The translations under genes and the position numbers were made by a program. Below, piece by piece: positions 23,489-32,055 of a stretch of 34,386 nt of DNA (position 1 is its first letter; each line of letters opens with the position of its first letter). The DNA is from Oscillospiraceae bacterium (GTDB taxonomy: Bacteria > Bacillota > Clostridia > Oscillospirales > Acutalibacteraceae): the NCBI GenBank assembly GCA_015066465.1, contig SVOI01000026.1, positions 1 to 34,386 on the forward strand. The letters run 5' to 3'. The notes beneath the pieces are model-generated. The model was given only the letters and a program-made list of their open reading frames with translations. It was not told the origin of the DNA and ran no database searches.

Positions 23489-24661
23489 TTAGTTTATTCT
23501 TACAACAAGGTCACTTTCTGGGAAGCAACAGCAAGGGTGAATAAAACCAAACTGTACGTCTGCCATACGGCGTTTATCTTCGCCTTCTGGAATATAAACC
23601 TTACCGCTTACAAGCTTGCTTCTGCAGAAGCCACATTCACCTGTGTGACATCTTGCAGGAACAACTATGCCTGCACGTTCAAAAGCACAAAGCACAGTTT
23701 CATTACTGCTCGCTTTAATAACTGTTTCGTTTCCTCTGTCAATAACTGTAATATTATATTCTTCTGCATTTTCTTCAGCCTTTTTGCCTGAAGAGAATAC
23801 TTCAAAACGGATATATTTTTTCTCTTTATTAAGCTTTGGAAGCTCTGTCTCAAGGAATTTATATAATCCACCAGGGCCACATACAAAAATACTGTAATTG
23901 CCTTCTGGAGCATACTTTTTAATTATATCTGCTCCTACAAATCCCTTTTCATAACCCTCTTCTTCACTGTGACTGAGCACGTAAACCACTTTGATTTTCT
24001 CGTTTTTCTCTGAAAGTGAATCAAGCTCTGATTTAAAAAGAATTTCCTCAGAAGTTCTGCAACCATAAAGTAAAGTAAGACTGCAGTCCTCTTCACCCTC
24101 GTCTATTGCTCTTGCAAGAGAAAGGAATGGTGTAATACCACTACCACCTGCAATAGCAACTATATTTTCGGCATCTCTTAACTTACTGTAAATCATATTG
24201 CCTTCTGGGGCGAAAGCTGTAACCTTATCGCCAACCTTCCAGTTATCTAAAATATAATCTGAAACAAAACCGTCGTTTATACGCTTAACTGTAATCTGAT
24301 ATTCACCATTTAATGCACTAATAGGTGAAGAAGCAATTGAATATGAACGAGTTACAACTGCACTGCCAATTGTAAGCTTAAACGTAAGGTACTGACCTGC
24401 TTTAAAATATGCAAGTGGTGCCACTTCACTTTTAAAATAATAGCTCTTTGCAAGACTCTTATGCTCTTCAATTCTTGTTATAACAAGTGACTGTTCTTTC
24501 GGGTGAATGCTTTTAGCTACCTTGTTTACACCAAAATCATCAGTACGGGTTGGTAAAGTTGCCTCAGCACTGTTTATAAATTGCTTTCTCTCTGTTAAAA
24601 ACTTAACTGTATTAACAGCATCTTTAAATCCGCCGTTTACAGAAAACTTATTCTTGCTCAT
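23489..24661 (-). CDS. FAD/NAD(P)/2Fe-2S oxidoreductase (ferredoxin reductase-like)
   Basis: A 390-residue three-domain electron-transfer protein. A roughly 55-residue N-terminal extension is followed by an FAD-binding barrel (TRSYSIASSPISALNGEYQI). Next is an NAD(P) domain (AGGSGITPFLSLARA, LLYGCRT, FVCGPGGLYKFLE). A C-terminal plant-type ferredoxin domain has Cys338, Cys343 and Cys346 (CHTGECGFC) and a fourth ligand within the CCC at 377-379. It would pass electrons between NAD(P)H and a partner. Its ATG is one base after the stop of the CrtI-like gene, with a perfect AAGGAGGT site inside that gene's end, so the two proteins are probably made together and interact. The acceptor is unknown. 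Confidence 0.88.
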   Translation of the reverse strand: MSKNKFSVNGGFKDAVNTVKFLTERKQFINSAEATLPTRTDDFGVNKVAKSIHPKEQSLVITRIEEHKSLAKSYYFKSEVAPLAYFKAGQYLTFKLTIGSAVVTRSYSIASSPISALNGEYQITVKRINDGFVSDYILDNWKVGDKVTAFAPEGNMIYSKLRDAENIVAIAGGSGITPFLSLARAIDEGEEDCSLTLLYGCRTSEEILFKSELDSLSEKNEKIKVVYVLSHSEEEGYEKGFVGADIIKKYAPEGNYSIFVCGPGGLYKFLETELPKLNKEKKYIRFEVFSSGKKAEENAEEYNITVIDRGNETVIKASSNETVLCAFERAGIVVPARCHTGECGFCRSKLVSGKVYIPEGEDKRRMADVQFGFIHPCCCFPESDLVVRIN

Positions 24662-24662
24662 T

Positions 24663-26204
24663 TTACTTTACCTCCTTTTCCATACTGAGTATTGCAGCCT
24701 TTGCTGCCATATCACCTGTTGTATAGCTTGGTGAGTAACCCATGTGTCTTGTAGTATAACCACCAGCAAAATAAAGACCAGGTATGCCCTTATCTATCAT
24801 ATCAAATACAATTCTTTTTACAATGCCGTCTCCTTTAGTTGCTTCATAGCCGTAAATTGTACCAGCAGGAGCATCTGTATAACGTGCATAAGTCATAGGT
24901 GTTGCAATTTCAATTTCTTCAATATAAGGTTTAATTATAATACCTGTTGCCTTTTCAAAATTATCTATCATTTTTTCTGCAAATGCTTGCTTTGTTTTGT
25001 AATAATCTTTAACAGGAACGTTACTCCACTCGTCACCTGCAAAAATAGATGTCATATAAAGAATGCTTGTGCCCTCTGGGGAACAATCTTCAATTGCTTT
25101 ATTAAGGCACACTGTTGCCTGAACATCGTTTGTTTCAATTTTCTTGCTTAATTCATAGCACTTTCTGTTATCGTTATCAGGATAAATAAAGTATGTATGA
25201 TTATTAAGACCTATTTCTTCAGCTGAACGATTAAGTCCTAAAAATACTGCAAAGCCCTTTGCACCTAATGTTTTAGCGTTAACCTCTTTTTTGAGCTTTT
25301 CAGGAATAACCTTTTCATCTATTAACTTTGTGTATGCATTATAAGGTGATGCATTACAAACAACTGCTTTTGCATTTACAACTGTTCCGTCATCAAGTGT
25401 AACGCCTGTTACTGCACCATTTTCAATATTGATTTTCTTTACAGCGGTGTTAAACCAAGCTTCACCACCATTTTCAATAAATGCTTCAAGTAATGCTGTG
25501 CTTATCTGGTGGCTTCTTCCTTTTGGAATAACCGCGCCGTCAATAATATAAGCGTGAAGCATTGTGAAATAGTGAATTACATTGAGCTCATCTGTTGGCT
25601 GACCGAGGTAGCACCAATAAGCATTGATAATATCTCTTGTTATCTGACTTGCGCCAAGAGATTTTAAAACTTCATCAACAGAGTAGTTTGCTATTTTTAA
25701 GAAATCTGTATGCTCTGAAAAAATCTCTTTAATCATAGATGGCTTAAAGTCCTCTATATCACTTACAAAATCAAGAGTTTTTTCTATACTTTCAATAATA
25801 TCAAAAATCTTTGTAACTACAGTAGCAGAGCCCTTGTCATATTCCTCAAGCTTAGCGATAAATTTTTCTTTACCTAAAGGCATTACATAGTCACATTTAT
25901 TTTTTTCATCAAGAGTAATTACTCTGAATGCTTCATCAAGAGCAACCCACTCTATTTTATCTGCCGCACCAACCTCTTTAAAAATCTTCTGCAATGGTGA
26001 CTTGCCTGTAATTGAACCAACACCGCAAAGCTCGTGAAGTGATGCTTCAAATTCAAAGCGACCTCTTACAAAGCTTGTTGCAAAACCACCTGGTAAATTA
26101 TGGCGTTCAATAAGCAATGTTTTTTTGCCCTCTTTTGCAAGACGTGCAGAAGCCACAAGTCCGCCGTTACCTGCGCCTATAACAATTGCGTCATAGTTTT
26201 TCAT
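24663..26204 (-). CDS. CrtI/phytoene-desaturase-like FAD oxidoreductase
   Basis: A 513-residue flavoprotein. The N-terminus has IVIGAGNGGLVASARLAKEG then LLIERHNLPGGFATSF, the ADP-binding motif of the CrtI/retinol-saturase/prolycopene-isomerase superfamily. The middle has DDGTVVNAKAVVCNASPYNA, and the C-terminus GIPGLYFAGGYTTRHMGYSP, which closes the FAD site. No phytoene synthase or other carotenoid gene is in the window, so carotenoid chemistry is not supported. Desaturation, saturation or isomerisation of another hydrophobic substrate is possible. It is the first gene of a two-gene operon with the iron-sulfur reductase, probably its electron donor or acceptor. Confidence 0.85.
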   Translation of the reverse strand: MKNYDAIVIGAGNGGLVASARLAKEGKKTLLIERHNLPGGFATSFVRGRFEFEASLHELCGVGSITGKSPLQKIFKEVGAADKIEWVALDEAFRVITLDEKNKCDYVMPLGKEKFIAKLEEYDKGSATVVTKIFDIIESIEKTLDFVSDIEDFKPSMIKEIFSEHTDFLKIANYSVDEVLKSLGASQITRDIINAYWCYLGQPTDELNVIHYFTMLHAYIIDGAVIPKGRSHQISTALLEAFIENGGEAWFNTAVKKINIENGAVTGVTLDDGTVVNAKAVVCNASPYNAYTKLIDEKVIPEKLKKEVNAKTLGAKGFAVFLGLNRSAEEIGLNNHTYFIYPDNDNRKCYELSKKIETNDVQATVCLNKAIEDCSPEGTSILYMTSIFAGDEWSNVPVKDYYKTKQAFAEKMIDNFEKATGIIIKPYIEEIEIATPMTYARYTDAPAGTIYGYEATKGDGIVKRIVFDMIDKGIPGLYFAGGYTTRHMGYSPSYTTGDMAAKAAILSMEKEVK

Positions 26205-26238
26205 TATGTTCCCACTTCTTTCATAATAATATAATTTT

Positions 26239-26267
26239 ATTATAGCATATAAAAAAAGAGTTTACAA
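26239..26267 (-). promoter_or_regulatory. Promoter of the CrtI-like/reductase operon
   Basis: Minus strand -35 TTGTAA (26267-26262), 17-base spacer, -10 TATAAT (26244-26239), about 35 bases before the ATG. Confidence 0.7.
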
Positions 26268-26297
26268 TTGTTTTATTACCTGTTGAATATGAATATA

Positions 26298-26337
26298 AAA
26301 AATCCGCACTGTAACAAATTGCTACAATGCGGATTTT
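26298..26337. terminator. Terminator of the XRE regulator gene
   Basis: The arms AAATCCGCA and TGCGGATTT close a hairpin with an inner GTA/TAC pairing. It is flanked by A-runs on the left and T5 on the right, so it can work both ways. It lies 3' of the minus-strand gene at 26358. Confidence 0.78.
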
Positions 26338-26357
26338 TGATTTTCAGGTAATGTTAT

Positions 26358-27449
26358 TTATCCGATATTGCTTATCAACTCTTTAAATTCCGGATTTTCT
26401 TTAAAATTCTCTGAAAGCGGATACCTTTCACCTAAAAGATATTTTACTCTACTTTGCATTTTGTCTGTTCCAATAATAGTTTTTGTTTTTTCAAAAGTTG
26501 CACCACAGACAACTGGTGATGTACTTACAGAAACATCTGGTAAACTGTCAAAAATTTTAGCAAGTCTGACTTCTTCTCTGAAGCATTTTAATGCACCCTC
26601 TTTGTCGCCTTTCAGATACTTTTTAACGCCAAGATAACCGTAGTCATAAATAATATGATTAAAGCTCTTTCCGTAATCTTCATCTGGCATAACAGCATGA
26701 AGTAAGCCGATGAAACTTTCTAAGATATTTTCATCGTAATCCGTAGGCTCTTCATACATTCTGAACAAGCTTTCACCAAGCAATCTGAGAAGTTCAGAAA
26801 CACCATTTGCGCAGGCTTGCTTTTTCTTTTCAGGATAACTGTAATAAATATACATAGCCTCAAAGTCTCTTGCGTTTTGCATCAAAGGCATATTTAATAA
26901 AACATTTTCTGCTTCTTTTATATCAACGCCACTATCCGCTATGCTACTTAATTTACTTAAATATCTGCACATCAATTTTTTTGCCCAGATTCTTATACTG
27001 TCAATTGTGCAGTGTTCCTGAATCATTTCATAAATATTCTGAACCTCTTGTTTAACTGAAATTAAGTAATCGGACTTGTTTTGTGTGCCTGTAAGACAAT
27101 TAAGATATTTCACAAGCAAATCAAAATTTCCTGGGAATTCACATACTGCATCTTTCATAAGTGATGTAACTTCTTCAAATTTATGCTCACTCCAGAGCCT
27201 TGAATACTCATTACAATAATACTGTAATTTTCTTTCCTGCTCTATTTTGTTAATTCCAAGAAGATTATCAACACTTGTTCCAAAAAATGATGCTATTGCA
27301 GGAAGCATTGTTATATCAGGATAAGTTTCATTTCTCTCCCATTTGCTGATGCTTTGATTTGTGACACCAAGAAAATTTGCAAGTGTCTCCTGTGTTATAT
27401 CTTTTTCCTTTCGCATTGATTTTATTGTTTGACCAATATTGATTGTCAA
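26358..27449 (-). CDS. XRE family transcriptional regulator with long C-terminal domain
   Basis: A 363-residue protein with a TTG start (27449) after a GGAG site. Residues 4-65 are a classic Cro/CI HTH (IKSMRKEKDITQETLANFLG, then VTNQSISKWERNETYPDITM). The remaining 295 residues are helix-rich with regularly spaced hydrophobics (EHKFEEVTSLMKDAV, KYLKGDKEGALKCFREEVRL), like the TPR-type tails of many clostridial XRE regulators that bind peptides or partners. Its promoter is at 27496-27524. No obvious target operator is seen. The function is regulatory; the signal is unknown. Confidence 0.85.
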   Translation of the reverse strand: MTINIGQTIKSMRKEKDITQETLANFLGVTNQSISKWERNETYPDITMLPAIASFFGTSVDNLLGINKIEQERKLQYYCNEYSRLWSEHKFEEVTSLMKDAVCEFPGNFDLLVKYLNCLTGTQNKSDYLISVKQEVQNIYEMIQEHCTIDSIRIWAKKLMCRYLSKLSSIADSGVDIKEAENVLLNMPLMQNARDFEAMYIYYSYPEKKKQACANGVSELLRLLGESLFRMYEEPTDYDENILESFIGLLHAVMPDEDYGKSFNHIIYDYGYLGVKKYLKGDKEGALKCFREEVRLAKIFDSLPDVSVSTSPVVCGATFEKTKTIIGTDKMQSRVKYLLGERYPLSENFKENPEFKELISNIG

Positions 27450-27495
27450 TTAAATCATCTCCATTTTTAAAATCAACAGCGCCGTTGTTATCTGT

Positions 27496-27524
27496 ATCGT
27501 ACCAACTTTTTAAGAGAAAATCAA
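27496..27524 (-). promoter_or_regulatory. Promoter of the XRE gene
   Basis: Minus strand -35 TTGATT (27524-27519), 17-base spacer, -10 TACGAT (27501-27496). The leader to the TTG start is about 40 bases. Confidence 0.5.
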
Positions 27525-27587
27525 TAACTTCTTTGGGGATATAAAATCAACTGCTGGTTGGATTGGTTGCTGTGAGGTTGAATATTT

Positions 27588-27920
27588 TTATTGTAATTGC
27601 TCATTAAAATTTGTCAAAAACATTAAACCTGCAAGAAATAAAGGTATGACAATCGTTAAAATATTGAGTCTTTTTTCATCTGAATTTTTATATTTTAACT
27701 TGACAATAGCCATCAGAATTATCGATATAACGAATAATATAGGAATACCCCATATACCTGAATATAAAAAAAACAGAAGAAAATCAAATATTTCAAATAA
27801 AAAATCATTTAGCTGAATTGGTACAATACATACTAAGTATTCTATCAGCATCAAAACTGACCAGGAAACTGTAAGCACACAAAAAATATTTTTTGTAGTA
27901 ATAAGCGGATTTTTCTTCAT
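27588..27920 (-). CDS. Small membrane protein of unknown function
   Basis: A 110-residue protein. The start at 27920 (MKKNPLITTKN) follows an AGAGGTGATT site. The same frame stays open back to 28097, but that extension contains the terminator of the next gene, so it is not coding. Three hydrophobic segments (about 10-31, 42-71, 84-103) and a short KLKYKNSDEKR cytoplasmic loop indicate an integral membrane protein. I recognise no family. It stands alone between the XRE regulator gene and an AraC operon, all on the minus strand. No confident promoter was found. Confidence 0.6.
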   Translation of the reverse strand: MKKNPLITTKNIFCVLTVSWSVLMLIEYLVCIVPIQLNDFLFEIFDFLLFFLYSGIWGIPILFVISIILMAIVKLKYKNSDEKRLNILTIVIPLFLAGLMFLTNFNEQLQ

Positions 27921-28023
27921 AATAATCACCTCTTGATTACAATATAACAAGACAATATCAGAAAGTGATGAAAATGTAATTTTTATACTGTTTTTTGTAA
28001 TAAATGGAGCAATTTTAACAAAA

Positions 28024-28056
28024 AAACAAAGCACTCCATAAGCAGATGCTTTGTTT
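28024..28056 (-). terminator. Terminator of the esterase-kinase-AraC operon
   Basis: The arms AAACAAAGCA (28024-28033) and TGCTTTGTTT (28047-28056) are followed on the minus strand by further T residues. It is about 70 bases past the AraC stop at 28128. Confidence 0.75.
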
Positions 28057-28127
28057 TTTGTATTTACAGGACGGATTGACACCCTCTGCAAATGCATTTA
28101 ATTTTTTCAATACATATAATAAAAATT

Positions 28128-28859
28128 TCAGGAATTACTTCTTGTTATCTTTATATATTCAGATGGTGTCATTTTATAAAATCTTTTAAACACAGTTATA
28201 AAATATGCTTGAGATGAAAATCCTACTTCAAAGCATATCTCTTTTTCATTAACACCTTTAAGCAATAAAATTTTAGCTTTTTCAAGCTTCTGTCTTAAAA
28301 TATATGTGCTAAGATTTTCATCCATTTCTTTTTTAAATATCTGTGATAAATAATCTGCTGAAATCCCGCAATAATCAGCAACAGATGTTACACTGATTTT
28401 TTGAGAGAGATTTTCATTTATATATTTTATGCAATTTCTTATATGTGGTGAAAACTCAGGCTGTTTTTTGTTTCTTTTTACATTCTCTGTTAACTTGATA
28501 ATTTCAACACCTAAACACATAAATATTTCATTTTTATCAGTCAGCTTATCAATTTTATTAATTACTCTGTCTGAAAATTCATAGGCTTTTGTTTCATTAA
28601 GTCCACCTTGAATAGCATATCGGGTTGCGAGCGTAATTGTACTGACTGCCATATACTTGTGCTGCATAAGTTCATCATCAGACATTCGACCCATAACGAT
28701 AATAGAATCAAGATTTTTAAGTTGTGTTATCAGGGATTCAATATCACCTTGTTGAACACAAGAAAACAATCGTATTTCAGCACTATATGGTGTATGCTTT
28801 TCATCTAAAGCATCTTTATTCTCAACAGTCTTAACGGTTACAAGTTCACCTATGTTCAT
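28128..28859 (-). CDS. AraC family transcriptional regulator (no cupin)
   Basis: A 243-residue protein. The first 140 residues are a helical, non-cupin sensor part. The C-terminal 100 are the AraC DNA-binding domain (VTSVADYCGISADYLSQIFK, then VNEKEICFEVGFSSQAYFIT and KMTPSEYIK). It resembles the short helical-type AraC regulators of Clostridia rather than sugar sensors. It is the last gene of a three-gene operon with an alpha/beta hydrolase and an APH-fold kinase, four bases after the kinase stop. It may regulate that operon or a distant target. Confidence 0.85.
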   Translation of the reverse strand: MNIGELVTVKTVENKDALDEKHTPYSAEIRLFSCVQQGDIESLITQLKNLDSIIVMGRMSDDELMQHKYMAVSTITLATRYAIQGGLNETKAYEFSDRVINKIDKLTDKNEIFMCLGVEIIKLTENVKRNKKQPEFSPHIRNCIKYINENLSQKISVTSVADYCGISADYLSQIFKKEMDENLSTYILRQKLEKAKILLLKGVNEKEICFEVGFSSQAYFITVFKRFYKMTPSEYIKITRSNS

Positions 28860-28863
28860 TAAA

Positions 28864-29805
28864 TCACATCTTTTCTTTTAGCTTTCTCATCTCTTTTTTT
28901 AGACGGTTATTGCATAAAATTTCCCAAAGTGGCATTATCAAACCGCCACCCAAACGACAATGTGCTTCGTTCATTGCTCCGTAATATGCAACTCTGAAAT
29001 CTGCATATTCGGATAATTTATATTTTTCTTTGTATGTCTCATATAAACCATAAGCATCGCCCCACATATTACGAAGCTGGAATAAATCATATTCTCTATC
29101 TGCCCACATACAGGCGCACGGGTCAATAAAAGCATTAAGCTTTAATGTTTTGGGGTCTGCCATAATATTCATTATATTGAGGTCACTGTGAATGAGTACA
29201 GGCTTTGTATTTTCTTCTGGCAAGTTGTTGAAAAGCTCAGTTGCTTCTACAAGGAGTTGTAACTTTTTCTTGCTAAATTTTCCGTTGTCTGATAATTCTC
29301 TCAATGCAGCGAGCCAAGGCTCCTGCTTTTCCTTTTTATAGTATTCGTACCAAGTATCATAAACAGGATTTCCCAAAGAACCAAATCTGTCGTTTGTTAC
29401 GTTGTGCCACTGGAGCATACCTGCAACAACATCATTAGCAAATTTCCGCTTCTGCTCTTTGCTTTTAAGCAAGAATATTGGGTTTAATACGTTCTGTCCG
29501 TCAACAAAAGTCATTGCAAGGATTGCAGTTTCTTCATCCTCATAAGTGAAAAGCACTTCTGGCATCTTTACACTTGTATTTGCAGACAAAAGTTTAAGCT
29601 GCCCCGCTTCTTCATATTGCGAACCCTGTACTCGGTAAGCTTTTACAGCAATAGTTCTTTCATCGGAAAGCACAGCCTTATAAACTCTGCCAAAGCTCCC
29701 ACCACCAATAAATTTCAACTTTTCGACATTCTTACCCAATTCTTTTGAAATAATCTCTGGTAAAATGGGTAATAAGTGTTTATCGCTATTATCAAGAATT
29801 TTCAT
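28864..29805 (-). CDS. APH/fructosamine-kinase-fold phosphotransferase
   Basis: A 313-residue kinase-like protein. The glycine loop is FIGGGSFGRVYKAV, followed by the ATP lysine in TIAVKAYRV. The catalytic loop is LIHSDLNIMNIM (HxDxxxxN) and the metal Asp is in AFIDPCACMWADREYDL. This is the aminoglycoside-phosphotransferase (APH)/fructosamine-kinase superfamily pattern with all key residues present, so it should be active on a small hydroxyl- or amine-bearing molecule. The substrate is unknown. It begins two bases after the stop of the hydrolase gene, in an operon that ends with an AraC regulator, which suggests modification of a specific imported or toxic compound. Confidence 0.82.
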   Translation of the reverse strand: MKILDNSDKHLLPILPEIISKELGKNVEKLKFIGGGSFGRVYKAVLSDERTIAVKAYRVQGSQYEEAGQLKLLSANTSVKMPEVLFTYEDEETAILAMTFVDGQNVLNPIFLLKSKEQKRKFANDVVAGMLQWHNVTNDRFGSLGNPVYDTWYEYYKKEKQEPWLAALRELSDNGKFSKKKLQLLVEATELFNNLPEENTKPVLIHSDLNIMNIMADPKTLKLNAFIDPCACMWADREYDLFQLRNMWGDAYGLYETYKEKYKLSEYADFRVAYYGAMNEAHCRLGGGLIMPLWEILCNNRLKKEMRKLKEKM

Positions 29806-29807
29806 TT

Positions 29808-30731
29808 TTATTCCTCCATTATTCTTCGCTTTACTTTGTTGTATGCTGTTTTGCTTTCAGGCAGAAATGAAAACAACTGAAAGCAATGGCACATACCTTC
29901 AAATTTATGAAGTTCTACATCTACCTTTGCATCCTTCATTTTTGCATACACTCTGTCGCTATCACTCTCATCCAATTCTGCAGTTCCGCATATCAATGTA
30001 ACCTTCGGGAAGTTTTCAAAGCTACCGAACAAGGGTGAAATATAAGGGTCGGTCCTGTCAACGTTCAGAACATATTTTGATATTCTTCTTAATAAATGAA
30101 GATTATCTTCTACTTTTTTGTGCTTCGCAATTCCATAAAATGGGTCTGTATATGCATTTGTAATTTTAGAATCACCACTTGACGTTGCATCTGCCCATAA
30201 AGAAAAGCAAACTATGTGTCTGGGTAAGGGATAGTTGTTATCTCTGAGCCAAAGGCAAGATGTCATAGCCAATGTGGCACCTGCACTGTCACCAATAAAT
30301 ATAATATCTGAATTGTTAATTCCCTCATCTAATAAGTGCAAATATATTTTCACAACATCGTGCATCTGTGACGGGAGCTGATGCTCAGGAAATCTTCCGT
30401 AGTCAACATTTATTACAGTTGCACCACAGAATGTATTGCTATATTTCTCGGCAAGCTTGCGGTAAAAATCATTCAGCTCAATTTTAAATCCGCCACCGTG
30501 AATCATCAAAATAACTTTTTCAGTTTTGCAATTACTGTTTATAATTTTTTCATACTTAACTTCTTCAATGGAATGTTTTGTGTAGGTGAAATTCTTTGAT
30601 GGCTTATATCTTGACTTTTTATCTTTTGTCAGCTTTGCCACGTTGTCAGATAATTTTGAACTATCAAATAATGGAGAATGAAAAATTATACGCAAAGTTG
30701 CCATAAAGATTTTTGATGTCATAGACTGCAT
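29808..30731 (-). CDS. Alpha/beta hydrolase, HSL-type esterase
   Basis: A 307-residue esterase. The start at 30731 (MQSMTSKIF) is favoured because GGGTGATTGT precedes it; an ATG at 30743 is the alternative. It carries the oxyanion motif MIHGGGFKIEL and the nucleophile elbow IGDSAGATLAM (GDSAG), both hallmarks of the hormone-sensitive-lipase family. The acid is probably in GTAELDESDSDR, and the base His is in GMCHCFQLF near the end. It should hydrolyse short-chain or aromatic esters in the cytoplasm. It is the first gene of the operon with the APH-fold kinase and AraC genes. Confidence 0.85.
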   Translation of the reverse strand: MQSMTSKIFMATLRIIFHSPLFDSSKLSDNVAKLTKDKKSRYKPSKNFTYTKHSIEEVKYEKIINSNCKTEKVILMIHGGGFKIELNDFYRKLAEKYSNTFCGATVINVDYGRFPEHQLPSQMHDVVKIYLHLLDEGINNSDIIFIGDSAGATLAMTSCLWLRDNNYPLPRHIVCFSLWADATSSGDSKITNAYTDPFYGIAKHKKVEDNLHLLRRISKYVLNVDRTDPYISPLFGSFENFPKVTLICGTAELDESDSDRVYAKMKDAKVDVELHKFEGMCHCFQLFSFLPESKTAYNKVKRRIMEE

Positions 30732-30756
30732 ACAATCACCCATCCTTCTATTTTAA

Positions 30757-30785
30757 ATCTTATCATAAGATTTTGGAGAATTCAA
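30757..30785 (-). promoter_or_regulatory. Promoter of the esterase-kinase-AraC operon
   Basis: Minus strand -35 TTGAAT (30785-30780), 17-base spacer, -10 TAAGAT (30762-30757). Confidence 0.55.
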
Positions 30786-30839
30786 TAATTCCGAAATTTT
30801 CATATCTGCAAATCTAAACAATCAAGGAAAAATGAAAAT

Positions 30840-30869
30840 ACCGATAATCTAAAAAAATAGAATATCGGT
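30840..30869 (-). terminator. Probable terminator of the AraC-GyrI gene
   Basis: The stem ACCGATA (30840-30846) / TATCGGT (30863-30869) is followed on the minus strand by ATTTTCATTTTT. It lies between the AraC-GyrI gene and the next promoter. Confidence 0.5.
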
Positions 30870-30932
30870 GAAAAATTTGTGATTAAATTGAAATGTATTT
30901 CTATATTTCAAAATCTCCTTGTAAATAGTAAT

Positions 30933-30961
30933 CCGCATCATAGCAATCTGCTGTGATGCGG
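30933..30961. terminator. 13-bp hairpin just after the AraC-GyrI gene
   Basis: CCGCATCATAGCA / TGCTGTGATGCGG with an ATC loop. There is no clean T-run on the minus strand, so it may be an mRNA 3' end stabiliser or processing site. The outer AATCCGCA arm resembles the terminator at 26298. Confidence 0.55.
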
Positions 30962-30971
30962 AGTTTTCATT

Positions 30972-31841
30972 TCATTTTTTTACAACAGGGACCCATATTT
31001 CACTGCGGTAATCGGGGCTTCCCATATCACCTTCAGTATAAGCTTCAATATCCATTTCGTAGGTAGGTTCATAACCTGATGTTGGGAAGAATTCCGAAAC
31101 AATCTTATGCCACATATCCTGCATAGCTTTCGGCATTGCACCTTTACATTCAAACACTGCCCAAGTTCTTGCAGGAATTGTGCTTTTTCTGAAGCCTTCG
31201 GGAATTTCAGTATTTTCATCACATTTTGCCGCTATTGAATAATCAAAAGTCTTTGCGTTTTCGGGAAGATTTCCGTAACATACACCAAAAATATAAGTGC
31301 TGTCCGTTGTTAATTCAGTTAGTGTCTTAACAGTACCATTTTTGTGAGAACGTGTCCAGAAATCGGGAATACTCTTTGCATTTTCTGAATTTTCAACAGT
31401 ATGTGCTTCTATCTTTTCAATAATATCAAAAGCCTCTTTTTCTACAATTTTGTAGTCCATTATATTGCCTCCGCTTAATGTAATTTTCACAGTAAGGCGA
31501 GAAAAAGATTTGAGTTTTGAACCATCCTTTTTAGCTTCGGACGGAGTGATTCCGTGAAACCTTGTAAAAGCTCTTGTAAAACTTTCAGGACTTTCATATC
31601 CATATTTGAATGCAACATCAATTACTCTTGAATCAGAAATGCACAGCTCATTACCGGCAAGTGTAAGCCTTCTGTTTCTGATGTAGTCTCCTAAAGTAAT
31701 CCCACACAAAATACTGAAAATTCTTTGAAAATAGAATTCCGAACAAGCTGTTTCTTTTGCAACAAGCTCCATATCAATTTCATCGGTCAGATGATTCTCA
31801 ATATAGTTTATTGCATTCTGTATGCCTGTAACCCAATCCAT
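30972..31841 (-). CDS. AraC-type regulator with GyrI-like effector domain
   Basis: A 289-residue protein. ATG at 31841 (MDWVTGIQNA) is chosen because an upstream GTG at 31850 falls inside the AGAGGTG ribosome site. Residues 1-105 are the AraC DNA-binding domain, here N-terminal (MELVAKETACSEFYFQRIFS, VIDVAFKYGYESPESFTRAF, GITPSEAKK). From about 125 on is a GyrI/BmrR-type small-molecule-binding domain (YKIVEKEAFDIIEKIEAHTV; IPARTWAVFECKGAMPKAMQ; MDIEAYTEGDMGSPDYRSEI). Such proteins sense drugs or amphipathic cations, as Rob does. It diverges from the leader-controlled kinase gene at 32320, which it could regulate. Function known at family level only. Confidence 0.88.
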   Translation of the reverse strand: MDWVTGIQNAINYIENHLTDEIDMELVAKETACSEFYFQRIFSILCGITLGDYIRNRRLTLAGNELCISDSRVIDVAFKYGYESPESFTRAFTRFHGITPSEAKKDGSKLKSFSRLTVKITLSGGNIMDYKIVEKEAFDIIEKIEAHTVENSENAKSIPDFWTRSHKNGTVKTLTELTTDSTYIFGVCYGNLPENAKTFDYSIAAKCDENTEIPEGFRKSTIPARTWAVFECKGAMPKAMQDMWHKIVSEFFPTSGYEPTYEMDIEAYTEGDMGSPDYRSEIWVPVVKK

Positions 31842-31925
31842 ATCGCTCACCTCTTTGCGTGGTTACATTATAAAGCAAAGATAATATTAATACCTGACTT
31901 TTTATGCTCAATGTTGTATGGATAT

Positions 31926-31954
31926 ATTTTAACATACTTTATATGTTGTTTCAA
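31926..31954 (-). promoter_or_regulatory. Promoter of the AraC-GyrI gene
   Basis: Minus strand -35 TTGAAA (31954-31949), 17-base spacer, -10 TAAAAT (31931-31926). The leader is about 75 bases. Confidence 0.6.
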
Positions 31955-31978
31955 TCAATGTGCTATTCATTTTAATTG

Positions 31979-32007
31979 TTGAAATATTATGATGATTATG
32001 CTACAAT
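31979..32007 (+). promoter_or_regulatory. Promoter of the attenuator-controlled kinase transcript
   Basis: -35 TTGAAA (31979-31984), 17-base spacer, -10 TACAAT (32002-32007). The transcript would start near 32014, so the leader to the GTG at 32320 is about 305 bases and begins with a translated short ORF. Confidence 0.68.
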
Positions 32008-32055
32008 ATATTTTAATAACTCTGCAAAAGCAGATGCCGAAAGGAGAACAATTGT

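Noticed and set aside
24663-26204. Carotenoid biosynthesis cluster
   Set aside because: Only the CrtI-like fold is present; no phytoene synthase or prenyl transferase gene is in the window.
27921-28097. Upstream extension of the small membrane protein
   Set aside because: It contains the terminator of the neighbouring operon and lacks a ribosome site; ATG at 27920 has a strong one.
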